Origin: Tilletia caries
Lineage: Eukaryota; Basidiomycota; Exobasidiomycetes; Tilletiales; Tilletiaceae
Direction of reading: 5' to 3'
DNA length: 64,000 nt
NCBI GenBank assembly: GCA_032718865.1
Contig: JALUTQ010000041.1
Span: 1,734,757-1,798,756, forward strand
The translations under genes were made by a program, and so were the position numbers. Shown here piece after piece: positions 25,253-36,310 of this stretch. The notes below the pieces were generated by a model. It worked only from the letters and a program-made list of their open reading frames with translations. It was not told the DNA's origin and did not search any database. Within the stretch, counting starts at the first letter, position 1. Each line of letters opens with the position of its first letter.

Positions 25253-25635
25253 CTCGACAAAGCCGCTGCCAAGGTTGCTCCCAAAGCACACCACCTCGTC
25301 ATCTCCAACCCCGTCAACTCCACCGTGCCCATCGTCGCCGAGGTCTTCAAGTCTTTACGACCCCAAGCGGTGGGTTTTTCCCCGACCCCCCTCTCCCTCT
25401 TCTAACGGCTCTGACGCTTCATGAGTTAAAATGGTGCTCATCACTGCATATCTTCGTACAGTCTGTTCTGTGTCACGGGTCACCACCTTTGACATCACAC
25501 GCGCCTCCACCTTCCACTTCGACATTGCCAACGTCAAGCCCGCCGAGGTCAATGTGTCCGTCGTCGGTGGCCACCTTCGGCGTCATCATTGTGCTTCTCC
25601 TCTCTCAAGTCGCCCAGGGTTCCATACTCCAATAG
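25253..25635 (+). pseudogene. Malate dehydrogenase fragment, unit 5
   Basis: Same fragment with the same disabling changes. The TGACC pentamer run directly downstream is one unit longer than in unit 4. Confidence 0.83.
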
Positions 25636-27239
25636 TATGTTCAACACTGGACCTGACCTGACCTGACGGCTGACCTGACCTGACCTGACCTGACCTGACC
25701 TGATCTGACTTTCTTTCTGCTGTGCTCTTGCCTCTTCTATATTCCCTTACCTTCGCATCAAGCTCTGTTGGCATTCCTTTGCCCATTCGTCTCCGGTCTC
25801 AGCCTTCACCCGTCTTCTACGTCCCTTCCGTCTGCTTCCCCGGCCGCTTATGTTTCCTATCCCCTAACCTCTCCTTCTGCATTAGCCTCACGCTTTTTTC
25901 TCCTCAGTCTTTTTAATCTTATCTTCATTGCGCTCGCAGCTATTCTCCGTCTTGTTTGTCAATTGTCTCTCTCTGCGCGAAGCCATCATATGACATATCA
26001 TTCTTTGCTTTCTGCTTCCTTGGTAGATACAGCCGTGCGGGATGATTACGTGTGTGAAGTTCCTCAATCCCTTTTTCACGCAAGTTTGATCAACATTCAA
26101 AATGTTACATGGACAATGATATAGATGCTCGTAGCTACGATCGCAAGTCGCAGCCGCATGGCGAAGCAGACGAAGGGTAGCGAAGCTACCTTGAGCTTCT
26201 GCGTAGCCGTGCTGGGCTGAGATTTGGTGACCTTTCTGAATTTCTGATACAAAAGATTCGCGAAAAGGGGAGGGGGAGAGGACGCCCCCAGTCACGTCTT
26301 CGCACATCTCTACCAGGTCATAAGGGTCTGAGGTCCACATCGAGTCTGAGGGACACCCTGGCCTCTGGGCTTCAGCCGACAGCCAGGTCACTATGGTTCC
26401 AAGGCGTAAGTTGCTGCTACTTAACTTTGTTGACTAAGTCTGTATTTAAATCCCACTCCCAGCCCCCAGCGACCTGTTATTCAACAAGGCGAAAAAGTTA
26501 GGGGAACACTCTGGTAAGGTACGCACCCAGGTCAGGAATTTAGTTAAGGGGTTATAGGGCGGCTCCCGCCTTACGGCCGTAAGCTTTTTGCCATTCAGGC
26601 TCGTAGTTTGGGACTTTTTCTTCGCAACTACCAACACAACACACCATTCTGAATCAGTAGACCCTTGACCAAATCTAGTCCTGCAACTTCTGGCACAGGT
26701 TTCGTGGTTGTAGCATCAGAATTGACTGATCTGTCCTTGAGCCAAAGTTTGGTTTTTCCTTACATAAGCACAGAGTGCAGAAATGTTGCATACGTAATCA
26801 GTTCATTTCGACACTCGACAGACGACAACCAACACCGCCAGCCTTTCTTCACGCTTCCATCGAAGCCCGACAAGCATCATGCGAATTGAACAATCCCCCT
26901 CGATTTCTTTTTAACCGCTCTCTGCTCACCAAGGTTCAAGTTAATGATGCTCACCGCTGTTTTTGCTCTTTTTCTTGCTTAACCTGATGGCTGATACCAC
27001 TTACCCATACCAGTCTCTGCTTTGTTCCCATTCTGAGTCCGGCCCAGCAGTCAGCACTCCCGAATTGTCATCCAAGGTGAGCCTCGTGTTTATACGCGCA
27101 TCTGCATCAGGTGCTCCGGGTTAGGTCCTTACTCACCCATTCGTTTTTCAGCTCTCTGCTCTTATGAATCCGGTCGACGTCGTCAAGATGAGTAGACTGA
27201 CTTTCCTCACTCACCATGCCCCATCGGACAGCTCTCTCC

Positions 27240-27622
27240 CTCGACAAAGCCGCTGCCAAGGTTGCTCCCAAAGCACACCACCTCGTCATCTCCAACCCCG
27301 TCAACTCCACCGTGCCCATCGTCGCCGAGGTCTTCAAGTCTTTACGACCCCAAGCGGTGGGTTTTCCCCCCGCCCCCCTCTCCCTCTTCTAACGGCTCTG
27401 ACGCTTCATGAGTTAAAATGGTGCTCATCACTGCATATCTTCGTACAGTCTGTTCTGTGTCACGGGTCACCACCTTTGACATCACACGCGCCTCCACCTT
27501 CCACTTCGACATTGCCAACGTCAAGCCCGCCGAGGTCAATGTGTCCGTCGTCGGTGGCCACCTTCGGCGTCATCATTGTGCTTCTCCTCTCTCAAGTCGC
27601 CCAGGGTTCCATACTCCAATAG
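27240..27622 (+). pseudogene. Malate dehydrogenase fragment, unit 6
   Basis: Same fragment with the same disabling changes. A base change in the C-rich intron-like gap (CCGCCC instead of CCGACC) marks this unit. Confidence 0.83.
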
Positions 27623-29234
27623 TATGTTCAACACTGGACCTGACCTGACCTGACGGCTGACCTGACCTGACCTGACCTGACCTGACCTGATCTGACTTTC
27701 TTTCTGCTGTGCTCTTGCCTCTTCTATATTCCCTTACCTTCGCATCAAGCTCTGTTGGCATTCCTTTGCCCATTCGTCTCCGGTCTCAGCCTTCACCCGT
27801 CTTCTACGTCCCTTCCGTCTGCTTCCCCGGCCGCTTATGTTTCCTATCCCCCTAACCTCTCCTTCTGCATTAGCCTCACGCTTTTTTCTCCTCAGTCTTT
27901 TTAATCTTATCTTCATTGCGCTCGCAGCTATTCTCCGTCTTGTTTGTCAATTGTCTCTCTCTGCGCGAAGCCATCATATGACATATCATTCTTTGCTTTC
28001 TGCTTCCTTGGTAGATACAGCCGTGCGGGATGATTACGTGTGTGAAGTTCCTCAATCCCTTTTTCACGCAAGTTTGATCAACATTCAAAATGTTACATGG
28101 ACAATGATATAGATGCTCGTAGCTACGATCGCAAGTCGCAGCCGCATGGCGAAGCAGACGAAGGGTAGCGAAGCTACCTTGAGCTTCTGCGTAGCCGTGC
28201 TGGGCTGAGATTTGGTGACCTTTCTGAATTTCTGATACAAAAGATTCGCGAAAAGGGGAGGGGGAGAGGACGCCCCCAGTCACGTCTTCGCACATCTCTA
28301 CCAGGTCATAAGGGTCTGAGGTCCACATCGAGTCTGAGGGACACCCTGGCCTCTGGGCTTCAGCCGACAGCCAGGTCACTATGGTTCCAAGGCGTAAGTT
28401 GCTGCTACTTAACTTTGTTGACTAAGTCTGTATTTAAATCCCACTCCCAGCCCCCCCAGCGACCTGTTATTCAACAAGGCGAAAAAAAAGTTAGGGGAAC
28501 ACTCTGGTAAGGTACGCACCCAGGTCAGGAATTTAGTTAAGGGGTTATAGGGCGGCTCCCGCCTTACGGCCGTAAGCTTTTTTTGCCATTCAGGCTCGTA
28601 GTTTGGGACTTTTTCTTCGCAACTACCAACACAACACACCATTCTGAATCAGTAGACCCTTGACCAAATCTAGTCCTGCAACTTCTGGCACAGGTTTCGT
28701 GGTTGTAGCATCAGAATTGACTGATCTGTCCTTGAGCCAAAGTTTGGTTTTTCCTTACATAAGCACAGAGTGCAGAAATGTTGCATACGTAATCAGTTCA
28801 TTTCGACACTCGACAGACGACAACCAACACCGCCAGCCTTTCTTCACGCTTCCATCGAAGCCCGACAAGCATCATGCGAATTGAACAATCCCCCTCGATT
28901 TCTTTTTAACCGCTCTCTGCTCACCAAGGTTCAAGTTAATGATGCTCACCGCTGTTTTTGCTCTTTTTCTTGCTTAACCTGATGGCTGATACCACTTACC
29001 CATACCAGTCTCTGCTTTGTTCCCATTCTGAGTCCGGCCCAGCAGTCAGCACTCCCGAATTGTCATCCAAGGTGAGCCTCGTGTTTATACGCGCATCTGC
29101 ATCAGGTGCTCCGGGTTAGGTCCTTACTCACCCATTCGTTTTTCAGCTCTCTGCTCTTATGAATCCGGTCGACGTCGTCAAGATGAGTAGACTGACTTTC
29201 CTCACTCACCATGCCCCATCGGACAGCTCTCTCC

Positions 29235-29618
29235 CTCGACAAAGCCGCTGCCAAGGTTGCTCCCAAAGCACACCACCTCGTCATCTCCAACCCCGTCAAC
29301 TCCACCGTGCCCATCGTCGCCGAGGTCTTCAAGTCTTTACGACCCCAAGCGGTGGGTTTTTCCCCGACCCCCCTCTCCCTCTTCTAACGGCTCTGACGCT
29401 TCATGAGTTAAAAATGGTGCTCATCACTGCATATCTTCGTACAGTCTGTTCTGTGTCACGGGTCACCACCTTTGACATCACACGCGCCTCCACCTTCCAC
29501 TTCGACATTGCCAACGTCAAGCCCGCCGAGGTCAATGTGTCCGTCGTCGGTGGCCACCTTCGGCGTCATCATTGTGCTTCTCCTCTCTCAAGTCGCCCAG
29601 GGTTCCATACTCCAATAG
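29235..29618 (+). pseudogene. Malate dehydrogenase fragment, unit 7
   Basis: Same fragment. One extra A at about 29411 places both halves in one open frame, which shows how fragile any frame in these copies is. Confidence 0.83.
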
Positions 29619-30519
29619 TATGTTCAACACTGGACCTGACCCTGACCTGACGGCTGACCTGACCTGACCTGACCTGACCTGATCTGACTTTCTTTCTGCT
29701 GTGCTCTTGCCTCTTCTATATTCCCTTACCTTCGCATCAAGCTCTGTTGGCATTCCTTTGCCCATTCGTCTCCGGTCTCAGCCTTCACCCGTCTTCTACG
29801 TCCCTTCCGTCTGCTTCCCCGGCCGCTTATGTTTCCTATCCCCTAACCTCTCCTTCTGCATTAGCCTCACGCTTTTTTCTCCTCAGTCTTTTTAATCTTA
29901 TCTTCATTGCGCTCGCAGCTATTCTCCGTCTTGTTTGTCAATTGTCTCTCTCTGCGCGAAGCCATCATATGACATATCATTCTTTGCTTTCTGCTTCCTT
30001 GGTAGATACAGCCGTGCGGGATGATTACGTGTGTGAAGTTCCTCAATCCCTTTTTCACGCAAGTTTGATCAACATTCAAAAATGTTACATGGACAATGAT
30101 ATAGATGCTCGTAGCTACGATCGCAAGTCGCAGCCGCATGGCGAAGCAGACGAAGGGTAGCGAAGCTACCTTGAGCTTCTGCGTAGCCGTGCTGGGCTGA
30201 GATTTGGTGACCTTTCTGAATTTCTGATACAAAAGATTCGCGAAAAGGGGAGGGGGAGAGGACGCCCCCAGTCACGTCTTCGCACATCTCTACCAGGTCA
30301 TAAGGGTCTGAGGTCCACATCGAGTCTGAGGGACACCCTGGCCTCTGGGCTTCAGCCGACAGCCAGGTCACTATGGTTCCAAGGCGTAAGTTGCTGCTAC
30401 TTAACTTTGTTGACTAAGTCTGTATTTAAATCCCACTCCCAGCCCCCAGCGACCTGTTATTCAACAAGGCGAAAAAGTTAGGGGAACACTCTGGTAAGGT
30501 ACGCACCCAGGTCAGGAAT

Positions 30520-32999
30520 CTGCCTCTATCCTTCTTCGCTGCTTTCGTGGATCGTCTTCCTCCTCTTTACACACTAACTCACAACTCTTCCCTTTCCCAT
30601 CCGCGTTCTAACTGTGCCAATCTCAAAGCATCTCCTCCTCCTCAATGTCTCATATGATGACAGGATCCTCTCCTCAAATCACTCGGGCATCCTACACTAT
30701 ACGACGCTTGTAGGGTCCATTGTCTTCTTTGTATGATTAGCTGACTGTTCCTTTCCCTTCGTTCTCTCTCCGATCTCTCTGTTCCTTTTCCTTTCCGCAG
30801 GTACCTTTATGTCACCTTCCGGGCCCGCCATGTCTTCTGCGGTCTACCAGCTCCTCCTTCTCCTCTCGTCATGTGCGGGCAGTGGGCACGTCCTCCACGT
30901 GCGAATCATGTGCCTCCGCCGGGCGCTCCTGTCTGTCTCCCGCCGTTCTCCTGGCTCGGTCGCCGCCCGCCGGCCCCCGGGTTTGGACGCCGCTAAGCAC
31001 CTCTTCTGCGTCCCTCGGCCCTCCCGCTCATTCGCTCCGCCTTCCCTTTTCTCGGGAGTCATTGTCTTTCCCCGCACGCTCAGAACGGTATGTCGCTTCC
31101 ACGTCTGCACGGGGCTGAATCAGTCCTTATACTAACATCTCTTCGTATTTCTATTCTCCTGCAGCTTGCCAACCTTCGCAGCCTCCAGGATCGTTGTTTA
31201 CACGGTGGTAGTTGCGTTCGCAAGCCTCCTCCGGGCACTGCTGGCGAACTATCCTCACTCCTCAGCCTCCTCTGTACTTATTAGGATTGGTGAGTATACC
31301 CCTCCCTACCGTACGTCTCCAAGTTCCGACAGCGCACTTAATTGATTCATTACTCTCTGCCCACATCAGCTTTTCCTTCTTCTGCCTTTTGCAGTGCCGG
31401 GCCTCCATGAGCCCGGTACGTATTCGCGTTCGCGTCCGCATAACCGCTGGTCACACTGACGCATTTCTGTACCAATATTGCTGACCACTTTTCAGTCTCC
31501 CTGTAGTCTATACAGAAGCGTCTCCACTCTCCGGAACGTCTCTGCTCCTGCTCCCTTGCGCGTTCGACTCGTCTCCTAGCTTATACTCCTCACTCTCCCC
31601 CTTCACTACACAGCTGGAATCACGAGTGCCCTTACTTACGTTGTGATTTGAACGCACTCATACTAATGTGACGGAACGCTGACTAATGTCCATCACGATT
31701 TGCATGCCTTTCAGCCTTTGTCATCTCACTCCTCACTCAACTCTCGCATACGCCATACAGGATGCACACATTGACACATCCAGTCGATACCGGCCCGTCT
31801 CTTTCCCGTGATTTGTGTTGCGCTGAGCCGCTGACCTTCCACTTGCGCGGCTGCTGCCCTACTCACTTTCTGAGCGCTCTTCTTTCCATTCGCTCTGAGA
31901 TCTGAGACCTGAGCCCTGAGCCCTGAGGCCTAAGGCTTGAGGTTTTCTGTATCAATCACTTTACATTTAACAGTTTTGTTTAGCAACGTTGCGGGTTCTA
32001 CACTACATATGTAGCTCGGTCCCCGCTGTCCGCTAGCGACGTTCGTCACTTCGTCTGGACTCTCAAGGCTCTGCTTCCATGCCCTCCAGTCCTCATATCT
32101 TCTTTGCTTTTTCACAGGCCATTTCCTTGTGCAGACGTCGATACCGCCGCGCTCGTCAGCTGAACAGCAGGACAGCTGCCATCAGGACTGAGTAATCATC
32201 ATCCTCATGCCCGTTGTGCTGTCATTTTTGTGTGCACCAAACGCCTTCCTTCTTGTTCTCATCATCCTGCTCCTTTATTTTTTTGACTACATCTCAGTCC
32301 CAAGTCCTGACTCCTTAGGCCTCAGTAGTCAGTACCACATCGTTCTGTCTGCTTTTACGTTACCCTGCAACCTCTCAACATGACGCGTCAGTCTGGTGCC
32401 ACTCCGCTCTCGCACGTTGCTGACCTTTCTTCCCTTTGCGCCTCTCCTTCCGTCCTTGACAGTTCTTCTTCGTGGACTTTCCGTCCTATGGAGTCTGGAA
32501 TCTGGCGCCAAATGGTGTCGCAAGCTCTCACCTTGAACGCTCCACTTTCAGCCTCTCGCCTTTGTTTTTGGTTCCCCTCACTGCTCACCTACTCTCTGCA
32601 TCCACGGTTTCACCTCTCTTCACTCTTTCTGTCCTTCCTTCTCAGACCCTCTCCCAGTCGCCCCTCTAACTATACGTCCATACCCTCGCCCCATGCACGT
32701 CACACTTCGTTCACAAAGCAGTTGAGTGTTGTGAAACTCGAAAGGATACCGAGCACGTTGACGATTTATTGTCGGTTACCTCAGGGCTGAGGACAAATAC
32801 ACAGGCCAGGGTCCGAACTTCTTCGCTCTGCGCTTCACTTTCTCTTCTTGACAATCTTTCTCTTGCAGTCTGCAGAGCAGTGACAGATGCATGCAAGTTC
32901 TTCATGAAGTTTCAAGGAAGCAAAACGAGCAATACAACATCAGTCTCTCACACCTTCGCAAGACGCGTCAAAAGAGAGAAAGAGAGTAAACTCACCCGA
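30520..32999. other. Gene-poor stretch after the tandem array
   Basis: Leaving the array, sequence around 30800-31280 has splice-like signals (GTATGT near 31088, CTGCAG near 31163, GTGAGT near 31288) and moderately long frames, but no domain I recognise. It could be a decayed multi-exon gene. A run of GAGCCCTGAG-like words lies at 31900-31940. No RNA gene is seen. Confidence 0.45.
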
Positions 33000-33000
33000 C

Positions 33001-34040
33001 CATGATCAGACGAGTTGAAAGACCGGTGAACAGACCGCGGACACCGGACTCTCCGGACATCTTGACGAGACGCGAGGTGACGGTATCCCCGGGCAGGGCC
33101 TTCTACTTGTTGATCTTCGACAGACTGTGGAGATAAACGGGTTCAGGAATCCAGCATGGAGCAACTGGGGAAGAGAGAGAGACGCATCGTGGGCAGCTAT
33201 CGAGGAGAACTCACAGAGTGTCGGCGGGCTGTAAGATGGTAGTGGCGGGCGGTGGCGAAACCGGCGATCAGACCGGAGCCGAGTTTGTACACGGTGGCCT
33301 CACCACCGGAGAGGTCGGCCTTCTTGTTGTTGGTGAACTTGAGCGCGATTTCCTGCGTGGAACGAATGTGGAAAAGAAGAAGCGTGTCAGCTCAGCCCAG
33401 GCACCCGTAGGGATTTCGATCTCGGGATCGTAGAGAGAGAGCACGTACGAGGATGACCTTCATGGTAGCGAACTGTAAAAGGGCGCTGACAAAGGGAGGG
33501 TCAAAAACAAGCTCCCGACTGTGAACCAAGGTGGGCCGGGCCTATTCCCGCCAAACTCACCTTGCCCGTGTTGTAAGGAATCTGCTTGAAGAGAATAGGA
33601 CAAAAGCCAGCGTAGAAGCCACCGAATGCCGAGCTCTCCCTCCTTGGCAGTACGGGCGAAGCCGCCGAGGAGATCGTTTCCAAAGGTAGGCTTGGAAACA
33701 AGACGGATGCGCGTAGCTTCCAGGGGCAGGGGGCAGAGAGCCTAAAGAAGGAGACAGAGAGAGAGAGCGAAAAGCGACGCGTCGTGTCAACGAGAAAGAG
33801 TCAGAGGACCGTACATAAAGGGGACGCGACGAGTGTAGAGGGGACTCACGAAGTCGGCGAAGAACTCGCACATGGCGGAGGCAATCACGTAGACAGCCAT
33901 CCGGTTCTCCTTTGCCTTCTCGACTTCTCGTAGCCGACATTGTCGTCGATGGTCTTCTTCCAGAACTCGTACCCACCGAACTTGAGACCGCCCTGGACTC
34001 TGGAGGAAGTAACCTGGGATAAAAACGAGCGCGCAGGATG
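33001..34040 (-). pseudogene. Broken mitochondrial phosphate carrier
   Basis: Read on the minus strand, pieces of a mitochondrial phosphate carrier (MIR1/PIC family, inner-membrane phosphate importer) occur in the correct order. They are LKFGGYEFWKKTIDDNVGYE and VYVIASAMCEFFADF (33850-34010), [15 protein letters not shown] and [20 protein letters not shown] (33560-33740), YKLGSGLIAGFA with ILQPADTL (33210-33330), and SGESGVRGLFTGLSTRLIMVG (33001-33075). Frameshifts separate YEKS from KAKENR, interrupt the segment before GFYAGF, and fall between GFAT and ILQPADTL. An in-frame TAG follows LSKINK near 33101. Intron-like GTGAGT gaps remain between pieces. The N-terminal transmembrane repeat was not found, so the copy is truncated as well as disabled. 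Confidence 0.85.
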
Positions 34041-35267
34041 TCTCAGAAGTCAGATGGACAATGGTGTGTGTGTCAGTCGGAAAGTTTCTTGGGATAGAGT
34101 AGCAGATGTACAACTGAGAGTGAGTGAGGACATAGTCAGCGGTCAATGAGTGGTTATTACTCATGAGTTGTCATCAAGTGAAAAATGGCTGGAGACGGAC
34201 GAGCATCTTGTCCACGCACATCCCGGCAGTGTGACGAGGACGAGAGGGGTCTGAGAGAGAGAGAAGAAGAGTCAGAAGTGTGCGAGAAAGCCATGGAGAG
34301 CGAAAAACCATCAGCTACCTCCGTGATTCATGATCGCGCTAACCCTCACGACAGAGCAGCTGGGACCTCGATGTGTGGTGGATGCCATGGAAGCGCCGAG
34401 GTAGAGAAAGGATAAGGACGTGATCCTGTCGGTTATGTGAAGCAAGTGTAAGCGTTGACAAAGGGAATCTTAACTCCGAACCGTAAGTCCGTGTTGTATC
34501 CGTGATATCCGCACTATGGACTTTGCGTTATCCTAGATATGTTAAAGCTGTAGTCGAGTCTCTTGCCTCATATCGTCGCCACCTCATCTCATTTCATCAT
34601 CTTCCTTCATGTCGGTCGAGGCCGGTCCGTAAGTGCCCGCAGCCGTTCATCCCCCACTCCGGCACTCCCCCACCCCTCCATCTTCATTCTTCCATTCAAC
34701 TGTCAACAACGTTGCCTGTTGATTCTCTGTGGTCTGCGAGAATCTCCAATCTCCACGGCCATCGGCCAACGCGGTAAAAATCACTGCCAACACTGAATCA
34801 CTGACCATGACCCACTCCTGGACTTCTGACCATCTGACCAAGGTGATTTGTTGCTTGCGTAACTGACCACCGCCTCTCAGCTGTCAAGTGAGTCCTATTC
34901 TGTGCGCTTCCCTATTGATCTCTACCGGCCCGCCTGATTCGCAGCTCTATCTACATTCGACAATCATCGCTCAAAGCATCGCGTCCCTCATCTGTCTTTT
35001 TTTCTTATCGTACCATATATCGTACCATATATCGTACCATATACCCATCTCCCCTCAATTTTGTCTTCACTCTTCGCACATCGTTGATCATGCCATCTTT
35101 TCCTCCATCTTTCGCTTCCGCCTTCCACAAGTTTCCAGCAAGCCGTAAAGCATTACGCGCGGCAGACCGCAGCCTGCAAAATCAGCAACCAGCTTCTGTG
35201 AGTGTAGCATTCATCAATCCCCAATCTTCTTCCCTCCCTCCCCCTTCCCCCCTCCCTTCTTGGAACA
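34041..35267. other. Spacer containing the first half of a diverged duplication
   Basis: No gene is recognised. The stretch from about 34795 to 35205 resembles 35940-36310 (see the repeat entry). A TATCGTACCA word is repeated three times near 35012-35045. Confidence 0.45.
34795..35205 (+). repeat. Diverged direct duplication, copy A
   Basis: Shares ordered blocks with 35940-36310: CTGACCA, CAAGGTGAT.TGTTGC, TTGCTTGCGTAA, ATCGCTCAAAGCATC, CCATCTTTCGCTTCC, AAAGCATT and TGTGAGTGT. The blocks are separated by substitutions and small gaps. In each copy a possible signal-peptide start lies shortly downstream. Confidence 0.6.
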
Positions 35268-35885
35268 ATGAGAGTTCTGAACTTTTCCCTCGCGGCATTC
35301 GGCCTGCTGGCTAACAACGTCGTCGACGCATCCAACAGCAATCCAAACGATCCATAATCGCCCGAGCGGATGCCTCCACCGTCCTGCAGCCTGCTTCCCG
35401 GAGGCAGCACCGTCTCCATCGGCACCAAGCAGCAAGCGCAACGAAACGACCTTCACTACCAGCTCGAAGGACACGTTCGTCAAATCCTCCGTGATCTCGA
35501 TCCTATCTCCCCTGCCGGCCCGAGTCAACGTCACCGTCCCGCCGGAATGTGAGTACCTCTACCTACGTTACCGACACGCCAGTCGCCAGCGGACCTTCCA
35601 AGTCAATGAGTGCCGATTGGCCGGGTACGCTGCCCTTGGCGGCCTCCTTCGACCAGATGGCCCGCAACATCATCTTCGAGTCGAAGAAGCTCGGCCAGAA
35701 TGTCGAGGTGTGGTCCTTGGCTCGGCGGGCGAGCTGCTTGACGGACACGTACGGCATCACAGGGTGTCAAGCAGAATGACGCCCACGTTACTGTCCATTA
35801 CTACTACAACAACAAGACGGTGAACGGGAAGGACTTTGTCGGCTTCTTGCAGAACAAGGATGATCGGCTTGACTTCCTCGCCTAA
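35268..35885 (+). pseudogene. Decayed secreted-protein-like gene
   Basis: An ATG at 35268 opens a frame with a plausible signal peptide (MRVLNFSLAAFGLLANN, then VVDAS), which ends after about 30 residues. In shifted frames the region continues with protein-like segments: VISILSPLPARVNVTVPPE, then ARNIIFESKKLGQNVEVW, then AHVTVHYYYNNKTVNGKDF, each in a different frame. The pattern suggests a once-coding secreted protein with several frameshifts. I do not recognise the family. Confidence 0.45.
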
Positions 35886-35939
35886 CAGGGCGTCGATCAG
35901 GTGTGTACATAGGGCTAAAAATCGTGACTGTTCCTCATT

Positions 35940-36310
35940 CAGACCCACCTGACGCAACACTGACCATTTCCCACTTCTGGGCTTGAAGCCAAGGTGATGT
36001 GTTGCAGGTCAAGAGGTTGCTTGCGTAATGTCTACCAAGTTGCAGGCCGCAGCTCTCACGTTCCATCCTGTGCTTTTTCGCTAATAATTCCCACGTCTCT
36101 ATCCGCTCCGCCTTCTTCTTACGCTCAAGTCTCAACTCAACAGTCATCACTCATCGCTCAAAGCATCACGTTCTTCACCTGCCTTTATTGCCATGTTCTT
36201 TTTTCCATCTTTCGCTTCCACACCTTTCTAGCAAGCTGCAATTTGCAAAGCATTGCGGGCCGCAGTCCATATTCTCAACAACCGACTTATGTGAGTGTTA
36301 GAGAGTATTT
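35940..36310 (+). repeat. Diverged direct duplication, copy B
   Basis: Partner of 34795-35205. Coding remnants downstream (36310-36620) are interrupted and not recognisable. Confidence 0.6.

Larger units (their letters stand above)
16633..30519. repeat. Seven-copy tandem array of a unit of about 1.98 kb
   Basis: Units start at TTTAGTTAAGGGGTTATAGG: 16633, 18605, 20583, 22572, 24550, 26539 and 28532, with the last ending near 30519. Unit lengths range from about 1972 to 1993 bp. The copies differ only by scattered substitutions, homopolymer length, the copy number of a TGACC pentamer run and an 8-bp AATTTCTG-type insertion present in units 3, 5, 6 and 7 only. Each unit contains a malate dehydrogenase fragment. 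The rest is unrecognised: a CT-rich stretch, the TGACC microsatellite and about 900 bp of unique-looking sequence. Long open frames recur in every unit on both strands but have no domain I recognise. Confidence 0.93.

Noticed and set aside
16758..30371. Recurrent open frames of 60-170 codons on both strands of the tandem units
   Set aside because: They appear and disappear with single homopolymer changes between otherwise identical units, overlap each other in all frames, and apart from the malate dehydrogenase pieces contain no recognisable domain.
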